A program made the translations under genes and the position numbers. Of a stretch of DNA of 64,000 nt, positions 17,289 through 25,977 are shown in pieces. Source of the stretch: Cohnella endophytica (GTDB lineage Bacteria; Bacillota; Bacilli; Paenibacillales; Paenibacillaceae); the NCBI RefSeq assembly GCF_003628305.1, contig NZ_RBZM01000008.1:248001-312000 (forward strand), in the 5' to 3' direction. Within the stretch, counting starts at the first letter, position 1, and each line of letters opens with the position of its first letter. Under the pieces are notes generated by a model. It was not told the DNA's origin. It saw only the letters and a program-made list of their open reading frames with translations, and did no database searches.

Positions 17289-18608
17289 ATGAGCAATAAA
17301 GGCATTCCGGCGGATTTTATCAAGAAGACTTCCCAGAACCCCGCGATTACGACGATTTTCACGGCCGATCCGTCCGCCCACGCATGGGAAGACGGCAAGG
17401 TATATATTTACGCGTCCCACGACATGGATCCGGCAAGAGGCTGCGATCTGATGGACAGGTATCATGTGTATTCCTCCGAGGACATGGTAAATTGGGTCGA
17501 CGAGGGCGAGATCCTGCGCTCGGACGACGTGGCTTGGGGCAGGCCGGAAGGCGGCTTCATGTGGGCTCCGGACGCCGCGTTCAAGAACGGAACTTATTAT
17601 TTCTATTATCCACACCCAAGCGAGTCGGCCTGGAACGATACTTGGAAAATGGGAGTCGCGACAAGCAGCAAGCCTGCGAGCGACTTTACCGATCAGGGTT
17701 ACATCGAAGGACTAGGCGGATTCGCCATGATCGATCCGTGCGTTCTGGTGGACGATGACGGTCGAGCGTATATGTATTACGGCGGGGGAAGCAGATGCGC
17801 GGGCGGAGAGTTGAACGAGGACATGATCTCCCTCAAGGGAGAGATGCGCGACATGGTAGGATTGGAGGATTTCCATGAGGCCGCATGGGTGTTCAAGCGC
17901 AACGGTCTGTACTACCTGACCTATTCGGACAATCTGGATAACCTGAACCGCATGAGGTATGCGACCAGCTCGAATCCGCTTGGACCGTGGACGTATCGCG
18001 GCATCTTCCTGGAGCCGACGGGTTGCTCCACTTCCCATGGTTCCGTGGCGGAATTCAAGGGGAAATGGTATATGTTCTACCATAACCAAGCGATCTCCGA
18101 CCAAGGCAACTTAAGAAGCGTTTGCATCGACGAACTGTTCTTTAACGAGGACGGAACGATTCGGACCGTCGCGCAAACGACAGAAGGCGTCCGGCCGGTA
18201 GCACCTGCCCCGACTCCCAATCCGGATGATATTACTTACTTAGCGGTAGACGCGATTATGGGCGGAGGAGCTCGGTCGGGTACGATCGGGCAGGGTAAAA
18301 GCTTCGTAAACGTGACCGAAGCAGATGCTTTCGTCCAGTTCGATCAAGTCGACGGAGGCCAAGGCGGCAGAACCGCGCTCTACATTCGCTATGCGACGGC
18401 GGAGCGATGGGCGAAGTTACATCTGACGGTCAACGGAGAGGATCTTTCTTTGCTTAACGTCCTTTCGAGCGGCGGAGAGACGGAGTTGTCCGGCCGCGCC
18501 AGCATCACCGTACGGTTAAAGCCGGGGTGCGGCAACGTTATCCGGTTGACGGGAGGTAATGGCTCCGTAAACCTGGAAAGTATTACGGTAAGCCCGTTCG
18601 CGGATTAA
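17289..18608 (+). CDS. GH43 family glycosidase with C-terminal CBM6-like domain, cytoplasmic
   Basis: A 439-residue enzyme. The GH43 five-bladed propeller has the expected catalytic acids: the base Asp27 in TADPSAH, an aspartate in MIDPCVLVDD, and the proton-donor glutamate in FHEAAWVF. Family members are beta-xylosidases or alpha-L-arabinofuranosidases. Residues about 325-439 look like a CBM6/35 jelly roll ending LESITVSPF. No signal peptide is present, so it acts on imported oligosaccharides. ATG 17289 has TAGGAGGA eight bases upstream; an earlier in-frame ATG has no SD. No transporter is adjacent. Confidence 0.88.
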   Translation: MSNKGIPADFIKKTSQNPAITTIFTADPSAHAWEDGKVYIYASHDMDPARGCDLMDRYHVYSSEDMVNWVDEGEILRSDDVAWGRPEGGFMWAPDAAFKNGTYYFYYPHPSESAWNDTWKMGVATSSKPASDFTDQGYIEGLGGFAMIDPCVLVDDDGRAYMYYGGGSRCAGGELNEDMISLKGEMRDMVGLEDFHEAAWVFKRNGLYYLTYSDNLDNLNRMRYATSSNPLGPWTYRGIFLEPTGCSTSHGSVAEFKGKWYMFYHNQAISDQGNLRSVCIDELFFNEDGTIRTVAQTTEGVRPVAPAPTPNPDDITYLAVDAIMGGGARSGTIGQGKSFVNVTEADAFVQFDQVDGGQGGRTALYIRYATAERWAKLHLTVNGEDLSLLNVLSSGGETELSGRASITVRLKPGCGNVIRLTGGNGSVNLESITVSPFAD

Positions 18609-18613
18609 CGAGT

Positions 18614-18652
18614 AAGGTCCCTCCGGATAATCAAACCGCGGGGCCTTTTTTT
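18614..18652 (+). terminator. Terminator after the GH43 gene
   Basis: AAGGTCCCTCCGG pairs with CCGCGGGGCCTT (one G-U and one unpaired position), followed by seven T. Confidence 0.8.
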
Positions 18653-18735
18653 ACATCTTGCTTATCCGTTCCGGACTTTACAATAAACGCGATCATACTT
18701 GAACCCGCGTTAACAATTAAACGATATGATAACAC

Positions 18736-18745
18736 TGTCTAGACA
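18736..18745. promoter_or_regulatory. TGTCTAGACA operator upstream of the GntR regulator
   Basis: A perfect 10-base palindrome 30 bases upstream of the regulator's ATG. The same ten bases occur at 19611-19620 before the transporter operon. The GTCTAGAC core is typical of HutC-subfamily GntR operators, so autoregulation is likely. Confidence 0.75.
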
Positions 18746-18775
18746 TCCTATTAACAAATGAATGGAAGCCGAATA

Positions 18776-19489
18776 ATGAAGCACAACTATTTGATCATCA
18801 AGGAAGAGCTTGAACGGCAAATCCGGACGGGCGAGCTGCCGATCGGCTCCATGCTGCCGTCCGAGCCGGAGATGGCGCGCCAATTCAACGTAAGCAGAGA
18901 GACGTTCCGGGCAGCCGTTAAGCAGATGGAGCGGGAAGGCAAGCTGAGGGTTCGTAGCGGAATCGGACGTTTCGTCGTTCGTCCTTTGGCTTCGATCCCG
19001 AGCAGTATCGATCATCTGAGCTCTACCTCGGAGATGATCAATTCGGCCTCCTTGCAGGAGGGAGAACGTCACGAGTCTATCCGAGTAGGTCCATGCGAAG
19101 AGGAATGGGCAGAGTTCTTGCAGATAAATCCCGGAGATCCCGTTACGGTTATCGAACGGATCCGCATGGCCGACGGAGAACCCGTTTCCTTTAATCTCAA
19201 TATTATGCCGAATTCGTTGATCGGGGATGCATTCCAGAGGTCGAACTTGCAAGGCTCTCTTATGAAGTTTCTCGAAGACGAGTGCGGCATTCGCATCGTG
19301 GCCGCCAATACCGAGTTAATCGTGCCGCCAGCGTCCGACGCGAACGGCCGCAAGCTTCAGGTGAAGCCCGAGGCCACGGTGATCCTCTTAAAACAAACGC
19401 ATTACGACGAGGAGCGGGTGCCGATTCTCTTCTCCTACGATTACTTTCGCAACGACGTGTTCAAATTCTGGGTTCGCCGCGAACGCTAA
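18776..19489 (+). CDS. GntR family regulator, HutC/UTRA subfamily
   Basis: A 237-residue transcription factor. The N-terminal 70 residues form the GntR winged helix (GSMLPSEPEMARQFNVSRETFRAAV). Residues about 90-237 form a UTRA ligand-binding domain with the typical RIRMADGEPVSFNLNIMP and LFSYDYFRNDVFKF stretches. ATG 18776 has GGAAG upstream; ATG 18758 is an alternative. It is followed by its own terminator and then by an Fbp/Afu-type ABC importer that carries the same palindrome upstream, so it very probably controls that operon. The ligand is likely a phosphorylated or phosphonate compound, as for other members near such transporters (inference). Confidence 0.88.
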   Translation: MKHNYLIIKEELERQIRTGELPIGSMLPSEPEMARQFNVSRETFRAAVKQMEREGKLRVRSGIGRFVVRPLASIPSSIDHLSSTSEMINSASLQEGERHESIRVGPCEEEWAEFLQINPGDPVTVIERIRMADGEPVSFNLNIMPNSLIGDAFQRSNLQGSLMKFLEDECGIRIVAANTELIVPPASDANGRKLQVKPEATVILLKQTHYDEERVPILFSYDYFRNDVFKFWVRRER

Positions 19490-19506
19490 CCCCCATACGG
19501 AATGTT

Positions 19507-19541
19507 AACCGCCCTACTTATTTCTAAGAAGGGCGGTTTGC
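19507..19541 (+). terminator. Terminator after the GntR gene
   Basis: AACCGCCC (19507-19514) pairs with GGGCGGTT (19531-19538), followed by a short T run. Confidence 0.8.
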
Positions 19542-19610
19542 TATTTAATCGGCGTTTTACATTTGCGTGATACGACGATGACAGTTGGCCCGGATAATGA
19601 AGTCAGAGGA

Positions 19611-19620
19611 TGTCTAGACA
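19611..19620. promoter_or_regulatory. TGTCTAGACA operator upstream of the ABC importer operon
   Basis: A perfect copy of the palindrome at 18736, here extended to AGG-n-TGTCTAGACA-n-CCT. It lies 41 bases before the start codon of the substrate-binding protein. Confidence 0.75.
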
Positions 19621-19661
19621 ACCTCTACATAAAAAGAAACTCATGGATCGGGAGGATTACA

Positions 19662-20786
19662 ATGTTCAAGAAGAAGGGCTCCAGACTCGCAAGCTCAGTA
19701 ATGGCGGTTTTACTTTTATCGGTTACGGTGTTAGCGGGGTGCGGCAAAGACAAGAACGAAGCTTCCGCTCCTGCGGAAAGCCCGTCCCCATCGAGCGCGG
19801 CGACTGAACCGGCAAGCTCGGAGCCGGCCGAATCGGCCTCGGCGGACTCCAAGAAGCTAGTCGTGTACGCCGCTTTGAACGAAGACGACATCATTCAGCT
19901 CTCGAAGAAATTCAAAGAAGATACCGGCATTGAAATCGAATACTTGCGGTTAGGAAACGCAGGCGAAACCAGTACGCGCATACAGGCCGAGAAAGCGAAC
20001 CCCCAAGCCGATATTTTCGTAGGCGGATCGGTTGAATTTTACGAGCCTCTTGCCAAAGAGGGTATCCTCGAAAATTACGTTTCCCCGAATGCCAAGGATC
20101 TGGATGCGCAATTCAATGATCCGAACGGCTTCTGGCAAGGCTGGTACATGGGCGTGCTCGGAATCGTGCTCAACACGGAACGATTCGAGAAAGAGCTTGC
20201 GCCTAAGGGCGTTAAAGAGCCGACGACGTGGGACGATCTGCTCGATCCTAACTATAAAGGTCTGTTCGTTACTTCCAATCCGGCTACCGCAGGCGGCGGT
20301 TACATCTTCGTTGCCGATCAACTATTCCGCTTAGGGGAAGAAAAAGGCTGGGATTATCTGAAAAACCTGAACAAAAACGTCCATCACTATACGAAAGCGG
20401 CAGGCGACGGAATTAACCTTACCGCTACGGGCGAATTCGTGGCCGGGATGTCATGGGCGCACGATATCGTGAAGTCCGCTAAACAAGGTTATCCGATCAA
20501 AGTGATCATTCCGAAGCAAACCGCCTTCGAAATCGGCGGGGTCGGAATCATCAAGGGCGGCGGAAACACGGAGAATGCGAAGAAGTTCGAAGACTGGTTG
20601 TTGACGAAAGAGATCGGGGAACTGAATACCCAAATCTCCAATCGTTATTCCGTTCGTAAAGACGTAGCGCCGCCGGAAGGCATGGTCAAGATCGAAGACG
20701 TGGATCTTGTCGCTTATGACAGAACGAAAGCTGCCGAGATGAAACCTGCGACGGTAGAGAAATTCACGCAACTCATCGCCAAATAA
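19662..20786 (+). CDS. ABC transporter substrate-binding lipoprotein, Fbp/Afu/PhnS type
   Basis: A 374-residue lipoprotein. The signal peptide ends in a lipobox, VLAGC with Cys27, followed by a Ser/Ala/Pro/Glu-rich tether and a family-1/Fbp-like periplasmic-binding fold starting KLVVYAALNEDDI. Related proteins bind ferric iron, 2-aminoethylphosphonate, or hexose and heptose phosphates (AfuA). GGAGG is 6 bases before the ATG. The partner permease and ATPase follow, then an MBL-fold hydrolase and an inositol-phosphatase family enzyme. Those favour an organic phosphate or phosphonate over iron, and no Fur box was seen here. Confidence 0.88.
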   Translation: MFKKKGSRLASSVMAVLLLSVTVLAGCGKDKNEASAPAESPSPSSAATEPASSEPAESASADSKKLVVYAALNEDDIIQLSKKFKEDTGIEIEYLRLGNAGETSTRIQAEKANPQADIFVGGSVEFYEPLAKEGILENYVSPNAKDLDAQFNDPNGFWQGWYMGVLGIVLNTERFEKELAPKGVKEPTTWDDLLDPNYKGLFVTSNPATAGGGYIFVADQLFRLGEEKGWDYLKNLNKNVHHYTKAAGDGINLTATGEFVAGMSWAHDIVKSAKQGYPIKVIIPKQTAFEIGGVGIIKGGGNTENAKKFEDWLLTKEIGELNTQISNRYSVRKDVAPPEGMVKIEDVDLVAYDRTKAAEMKPATVEKFTQLIAK

Positions 20787-20812
20787 ACTAAATAAATTCA
20801 AGCACCTCCTCT

Positions 20813-20836
20813 TGCGCGCAATCGCGGGGGGAGGTG
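20813..20836 (+). promoter_or_regulatory. Intra-operon hairpin between binding protein and permease
   Basis: CACCTCC (20813-20819) pairs with GGAGGTG (20830-20836), with no T run. Such hairpins often protect the upstream message so that the binding protein is made in excess over the membrane parts. Confidence 0.5.
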
Positions 20837-20867
20837 TACGGTTTACTCTTGAAAGGTGTGGAACGCT

Positions 20868-22514
20868 GTGCCTTCTCCTGCTGCTAGAGAAACTTGGCTG
20901 GAAATGAAAAGGTTAAGGAAAGAACCATTGCTCGCGATCGGTATAGCCGCCATTATTCTGGTTACCGTTTTTTTTATCTTGTGGCCGATTCTCAAGGTCG
21001 TTAGCTATTCGCATTTGGAAGATTATCTGAAGCTTTTTACGAATTCCCGTTGGAGTCATGCTGCGCTGAATAGCTTGTTTATAACGGCGATTTCCACGAT
21101 TTCCTGTACATTTATTGCGTTTGTATTTTCCTATACGATAACAAGGTTAAATGTCCCTTTCAAAGGGCTATTTAAATTCATTACGATACTGCCCATCGTG
21201 TCTCCGCCGTTTATCGTTGCGCTGTCTTATATTTTGCTCTTCGGCAGGCAGGGGATGATTTCCAAGCATGTGCTGCATATGAATTTCGACGTTTACGGCT
21301 GGCATGGCCTGTGGATGGTTCAGACGATTACTTTCTTCCCCTACGCTTTTGCCGTCATTCACGGAGTCATGAAATCCATCTCCACGAATATGGAGTATGC
21401 GGCCTACAATTTAGGCGGAACGCACTGGCAAGTGTTCAAGAAGGTATTCTTTCCGTTATGTCGTCCGGGCGTCGCCGGCGGTGCTCTGATTGCGGCGATG
21501 AACGTGCTGGCCGACTTCGGGAATCCGGCCATCATAGCCGGGAACTTCAACGTATTGCCGACGGAAGCTTATATGCAGATGTCCGGACTATTCGACTTAA
21601 GATCGGCTACCGTTCTTTCCACCGCATTGCTCGTTCCCGCGCTTGGCTTATTCCTGTGGAATAGATTCTGGGTAGGCAAAAAATCGTACGTTACCATTAC
21701 CGGCAAAGAAACGTCCTTGGAGCATTATCCGCTTCCGAGCGCAGTCAAATGGGGGCTGTTTGCCTTCTGCGCTTTCGTGACCCTCTTCATACTCGCCGTC
21801 TACGGGGTTCTGTTCTATGGCGCGTTCACGACGACGTGGGGGTATGATTGGTCGTTTACCTTCAAAAATATCGACTACGTCACGAATAAAGGAAGAGAAA
21901 TCTACAACAGTCTGAAATTTGCCTTCATCTCGTCTATAGCTGCGGGATTGCTTGCGTTGCCGCTAGCTTATATCGTTCAGAAGAAACGCGTGGGCGTTAA
22001 TGCCGCGCTTGATTTCCTGGCGATCCTGCCGGGGGCTGTGCCCGGGGTATTCCTTGGCCTAGGCTTCGCGATCGCTTTCAACCAAGAGCCTCTATTGCTT
22101 ACCGGGACTTCCGCGATCATGGTGCTGGCATTGATGTTTTGGAATTTACCGACGTGCTACAGCGCCTGTTTGGCCGGTCTTCAACAGATCGGCGGAGCGC
22201 TGGAGGAAGCCTCTCAGAACTTGGGGGCGGGCAGCTTTACTACCTTCAGGAAAATCGTCCTCCCTTTACTGAAGGGACCGTTCATGACGGGAATCGTTAC
22301 ATCGTTCTTGAGGTCGATCACCTGTCTCAGCGTCATCGTCTTTATTTATTCGGCGAAAACATCGGTAGGTACCATATCCATTCTCAGTCTCGTGCAGGAT
22401 GGGAATTGGGGGAGCGCGTCGGCCTTTACCGCCGTGTTGATCACGATTGCCTTCGTCGTGCTGCTCGCGATGAAGCTGTTGATCAGAAAAGACGGCAAAT
22501 CAATCGAATTTTAA
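20868..22514 (+). CDS. ABC transporter permease, fused double-domain Fbp/PhnU type
   Basis: A 548-residue integral membrane protein that repeats the binding-protein-dependent permease domain twice. Each half carries an EAA-type loop: MEYAAYNLGGTHWQVFKKVFFPLCRPG in the first (read as its parts EYAAYNLGG and FFPLCRPG) and EEASQNLGAG with IVLPLLKGP in the second. About twelve membrane helices are expected. This fused form is the usual partner of Fbp/Afu/PhnS binding proteins. GTG 20868 has GAAAGGTG upstream. An in-frame GTG at 20856 would sit inside that ribosome-binding site. Confidence 0.9.
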   Translation: MPSPAARETWLEMKRLRKEPLLAIGIAAIILVTVFFILWPILKVVSYSHLEDYLKLFTNSRWSHAALNSLFITAISTISCTFIAFVFSYTITRLNVPFKGLFKFITILPIVSPPFIVALSYILLFGRQGMISKHVLHMNFDVYGWHGLWMVQTITFFPYAFAVIHGVMKSISTNMEYAAYNLGGTHWQVFKKVFFPLCRPGVAGGALIAAMNVLADFGNPAIIAGNFNVLPTEAYMQMSGLFDLRSATVLSTALLVPALGLFLWNRFWVGKKSYVTITGKETSLEHYPLPSAVKWGLFAFCAFVTLFILAVYGVLFYGAFTTTWGYDWSFTFKNIDYVTNKGREIYNSLKFAFISSIAAGLLALPLAYIVQKKRVGVNAALDFLAILPGAVPGVFLGLGFAIAFNQEPLLLTGTSAIMVLALMFWNLPTCYSACLAGLQQIGGALEEASQNLGAGSFTTFRKIVLPLLKGPFMTGIVTSFLRSITCLSVIVFIYSAKTSVGTISILSLVQDGNWGSASAFTAVLITIAFVVLLAMKLLIRKDGKSIEF

Positions 22515-22544
22515 CTGGTGCGAAAAATGGAGCTGGAGGTCATC

Positions 22545-23642
22545 ATGAGCGTAACCGAGAGTGCAATTAAAATAGAGAACGTGACGAAAACCTTCGGACG
22601 GTTCGAAGCCATAAGCGATGTTTCCCTCGATATACCCAAGGGCAGCTTCACGACCCTGCTCGGGCCGAGCGGCTGCGGCAAAACAACGCTAATGCGACTG
22701 ATCGCGGGATTCTACGAGCCGGATCAAGGTCAAATCTATATCCATGGACAACAAGTAAACGGAACGCCGGTATTCAAGAGAAACACTCCGCTCGTGTTCC
22801 AAGAGTATGCCCTTTTCCCGCACATGACCGTATACGATAACATCTCGTATGGATTAAAGCTGCAGAACCTTTCCAAACAGGAAACGAAAGCCAAAGTGGA
22901 CGCCATGCTGGATATGTTCGGACTTCAAGGCCTGCAAGGAAGGCAGCCCAAGGAGCTGAGCGGAGGGCAACAGCAACGGGTGGCATTTGCCAGAGCGTTA
23001 ATTACGGGACAGCAGATATTGCTTATGGACGAACCGCTGAGCAATCTCGACGCCAAGATGAGGGTCGAAGTAAGGAATGAGCTTAGAGAGCTGCAGCAGC
23101 GCTTAGGGATTACGGCTATTTTCGTTACGCACGATCAGGACGAGGCTCTGGCGATATCGGATACGATTGCGGTGTTTGAGCGCGGACGCATCGCTCAAGT
23201 AGGCACCCCTTGGGATATTTACTTTAAGCCGCAAAGTCCGTTCGTCGCCGACTTTGTCGGGACGGCTAACTTCGTGGAAGGTGAGGTTGCCGCTATAGAA
23301 GGAAACGACATCGTGGTCCGGAGCGGGTCGTCCTTGTTCAGGGTATGTCCAAGCGCCGGTCATTCTTGGCGGTCGGGAGACAAGGTAACCCTTGTTATAC
23401 GGCCGGAATGTCTATCGATTATCGATGAGGCCGACATCGGCGGCATTCGCGACAATTTGTGGAGCGGCGTCATCGAGAAAAACAGCTTCCTTGGGCGCAC
23501 GATTCGATATTGGGTGAACGGCGCGTCGCTGCAATGGATCGTCGACGATACGAGTCCGAGCGTGCGGGGGTATCTGCGGGGCGAAATTCATTTTACGCTG
23601 GATAAGCACCAGATTCATGTTCTCCCGGGGGCCGCGCGATGA
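22545..23642 (+). CDS. ABC transporter ATP-binding protein, PotA/FbpC type
   Basis: A 365-residue ATPase. Walker A is GPSGCGKTT, the signature is LSGGQQQRVA, Walker B is ILLMDEPLSNLD, and the switch is IFVTHDQDEAL. A C-terminal TOBE-like regulatory domain follows (about residues 240-365). It energises the upstream permease. ATG 22545 has GGAGG five bases upstream; a GTG 27 bases earlier lacks one. It overlaps the MBL-fold gene by 4 bases (ATGA), so that hydrolase is made together with the transporter. Confidence 0.93.
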   Translation: MSVTESAIKIENVTKTFGRFEAISDVSLDIPKGSFTTLLGPSGCGKTTLMRLIAGFYEPDQGQIYIHGQQVNGTPVFKRNTPLVFQEYALFPHMTVYDNISYGLKLQNLSKQETKAKVDAMLDMFGLQGLQGRQPKELSGGQQQRVAFARALITGQQILLMDEPLSNLDAKMRVEVRNELRELQQRLGITAIFVTHDQDEALAISDTIAVFERGRIAQVGTPWDIYFKPQSPFVADFVGTANFVEGEVAAIEGNDIVVRSGSSLFRVCPSAGHSWRSGDKVTLVIRPECLSIIDEADIGGIRDNLWSGVIEKNSFLGRTIRYWVNGASLQWIVDDTSPSVRGYLRGEIHFTLDKHQIHVLPGAAR

Positions 23643-24577
23643 AGAAGGTACAAGTGCAATTCCTGCATGTGGGCTGGGGAGACGCTCATCTGATCCGGTT
23701 GCCCTCCGGGAGCATAACTTTAATCGACGGAGGGGACGGCACCTTCTCCGCCGATCAGGATCACCCTCTATCTTGGATGGTCAGACAAGGGATCAGTCAT
23801 CTCGATTGGCTGATTCTGACCCATATTCACGAGGATCATCTTAACGGGCTACTCGATATCGCCATAACGAAAACGGTGAGCAAAGCCGTTCTACCTTATC
23901 GGCCCTTCAAGCTGATGCCCGAGGCAAAGGTCCGGCAAGACGGAAGCGAGTTAGCAAGACGTGTATACGGGATGCTGAATGCCTATTTAACGCTGATTCA
24001 TCTTTTGACGGAGCAAGGAACCGAGATCATCTGGCGAAGCGATTACGGAACGGAAGAGCAAGCGGTACTCTGGTCGGAAGACGGCGCATCGCTCGCCCAG
24101 CTTTATCCTTGGGACGGAGCGGGAGATCCGCTTCCGGCTTATGAAATCTTATTGCAAGCAATCGAAGAAGAAGACTTGGGGGTCTTGGAACGTTTCTTCG
24201 AGCTGTCCAACGACGACAGTTCGGTCTATCGACTGAGCTTCGAGCGGGAACCCGACAAGAGTATTTTATTCGGCGGCGATCTATTGGAGGCCGGTTGGGA
24301 ACGCTTGGCCCAAAGGATGGACCTTCAAAGTTGGGTATGGAAGGTATCCCATCACGGACTTCCGGATGCCTTTAACGCCCGCGTTATGGAATGGATAAAC
24401 CCTATCCATTGCGTTATTCCCATTAGCGCCGACCGTTGCGGGAATATGCGGCCGGGCTGGGAGAGCCTTCGTTCCGTCTCCGGAGCCTCAATCTGTCTCA
24501 CGGGCCAAGCGGAAGACGGGATTCCCCGCCGGTTGGAGAGCGAGACGGCGATTATCGATATCGGATACGGAGACTAA
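23639..24577 (+). CDS. Metallo-beta-lactamase fold hydrolase, ComEC-like, soluble
   Basis: A 312-residue cytoplasmic protein with the MBL signature THIHEDHLNG (HxHxDH) near residue 60. Its start, VQFLHVGWGDAHLIRLPSG, and VSHHGLPDAFN near the C-terminus resemble the stand-alone ComEC/Rec2 hydrolase domain. Such enzymes often cut phosphodiesters or nucleic-acid-like substrates. It overlaps the ABC ATPase by 4 bases and is followed 2 bases later by a small membrane protein. The operon position suggests that it acts on the imported compound, for example by opening a phosphate ester. The substrate is unknown. Confidence 0.78.
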   Translation: MKKVQVQFLHVGWGDAHLIRLPSGSITLIDGGDGTFSADQDHPLSWMVRQGISHLDWLILTHIHEDHLNGLLDIAITKTVSKAVLPYRPFKLMPEAKVRQDGSELARRVYGMLNAYLTLIHLLTEQGTEIIWRSDYGTEEQAVLWSEDGASLAQLYPWDGAGDPLPAYEILLQAIEEEDLGVLERFFELSNDDSSVYRLSFEREPDKSILFGGDLLEAGWERLAQRMDLQSWVWKVSHHGLPDAFNARVMEWINPIHCVIPISADRCGNMRPGWESLRSVSGASICLTGQAEDGIPRRLESETAIIDIGYGD

Positions 24578-24579
24578 AC

Positions 24580-25020
24580 ATGAAATCCTATGGTTTTAAT
24601 TTGTTGCTCGCCCTCTCGGCAGGCATGCTGGGAGTAATTCAAGGGATGATCAACGCTCATGTCGGCAAAGGGCTCGGCCAATACGGGATGATCATAGGCG
24701 TGTCGGCCGTACAGGTTATCGTTGCTTCCTTGGCGGTGTGGCGTTTCAAGTCGGTTATTTTCCAACCCGGTCTTTGGCCGTGGATCATCGTCGCGGGAAT
24801 ACTGGGCGTGGCGATTATGTTCGGAGTCTCTTACGCGACGGGGTCGGTCGGGGCGTTGTCCGTCTTTATCCTTATGATCGCGGGACAGATCATCGCTTCG
24901 GCCGTTATCGATCATTTCGGATTGATGGGCTTGCCGCGCAATCCGTTTACCCTATCTAAGCTAGGCAGCATCCTGATCATTATGACAGGCGTGTGGTGCT
25001 TAATGAAATCATCCGGTTAA
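24580..25020 (+). CDS. Small DMT-family (DUF606-like) membrane protein
   Basis: A 146-residue hydrophobic protein with about five transmembrane helices. The start FNLLLALSAGMLGVIQGMIN and the segment VSYATGSVGALS match the DUF606/YdcZ group of drug/metabolite transporters. Members are half-size and usually dimerise. It sits between the MBL hydrolase and the inositol-phosphatase homologue in the transporter operon. It may export a breakdown product, but nothing in the sequence proves that. Confidence 0.75.
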   Translation: MKSYGFNLLLALSAGMLGVIQGMINAHVGKGLGQYGMIIGVSAVQVIVASLAVWRFKSVIFQPGLWPWIIVAGILGVAIMFGVSYATGSVGALSVFILMIAGQIIASAVIDHFGLMGLPRNPFTLSKLGSILIIMTGVWCLMKSSG

Positions 25021-25030
25021 GGGAGAAAAT

Positions 25031-25852
25031 ATGAACGAAATCGAGAACGGGAGTTACGAGGAACGACTGCTGCAAGACGCAACCCGGTACGCGACGGAAG
25101 CCGGCGAGCGGATATTGAGCGTTATGAAGAAGCCATTGCATATTCAGGAAAAAAAGAACGCATCGGATCTGGTTACCGAGGTCGATCTGCTAAGCGAGCG
25201 AATCGTGCGCGAGCGGATTGCCGGCGATTATCCGGAACACTGGATTATGTCCGAGGAAACGGACGGCGGCTTAGGGAATGCCTATGACGCCTTCTTACAA
25301 CCGAACGAAGGTTACGGATGGATTATAGACCCGATCGACGGGACGACGAATTTTATCCATGGATTATCCCATTTCGCGATCTCGATAGGCATTATGCGGG
25401 ATGATGTACTCGTATGCGGAGTCGTATATAACCCAATAACCAGGGAGCTTTATTCCGCCCAAAGGGGTCATGGGGCTTTCTTGAACGGACAACCTATTCA
25501 TGCGAGTACGGAGGCGCGATTGGAAAACGCCCTGCTGGCAACCGGCTTTCAAGCCGACGATTGGAAGCCGGACTCACCTGTCGTCGAGCAGATCGGCAAT
25601 CTAACGGGAAAGTCTAGAAACGTGCGGATTCTCGGTTCCGCCAGCTTGGACTTGTGTTTTGTCGCGTCCGGCAAGCTTACCGGCTTCTGGCACGACGGTC
25701 TGTATCCTTGGGACGTAGCTGCCGGAGCGCTTATCATTCAAGAAGCCGGCGGCAGCGTCACCAACAAATCGGGAGAGCCGTTTCGATTAAGCGACAATAC
25801 TTTGGTAGCGTCTAACGGCGGAGTTCATAGGGCGTTTCTATCCTTGTTATAG
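25031..25852 (+). CDS. Inositol monophosphatase family phosphatase
   Basis: A 273-residue member of the Li-sensitive, Mg-dependent phosphatase family. All metal-binding motifs are present: VTEVD, the glutamate of SEET, WIIDPIDGTTNF and YPWDVAAGALI. The family dephosphorylates inositol phosphates, 3'-phosphoadenosine nucleotides or sugar phosphates. The GGGAGAAAA ribosome-binding site stands just before the ATG. As last gene of the GntR-controlled importer operon it would release phosphate from the imported substrate, consistent with a phosphorylated sugar or polyol as ligand. Confidence 0.9.
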   Translation: MNEIENGSYEERLLQDATRYATEAGERILSVMKKPLHIQEKKNASDLVTEVDLLSERIVRERIAGDYPEHWIMSEETDGGLGNAYDAFLQPNEGYGWIIDPIDGTTNFIHGLSHFAISIGIMRDDVLVCGVVYNPITRELYSAQRGHGAFLNGQPIHASTEARLENALLATGFQADDWKPDSPVVEQIGNLTGKSRNVRILGSASLDLCFVASGKLTGFWHDGLYPWDVAAGALIIQEAGGSVTNKSGEPFRLSDNTLVASNGGVHRAFLSLL

Positions 25853-25977
25853 GCGTTCGTTCGATGGCCGTTGATCTTAGCAAGCAATACTCCGATCAAG
25901 CGAGTTGCGATAGAGGAAAGATATGCGTATCGTTGTATAGGAGTGTACGCGAGGATCATCGAAGGAGCTGAAGAACG

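Noticed and set aside
19662..23642. Calling the importer an iron(III) transporter
   Set aside because: The binding protein is of the Fbp/Afu type, but there is no Fur box, the regulator is GntR/HutC type, and phosphatase and MBL genes follow.
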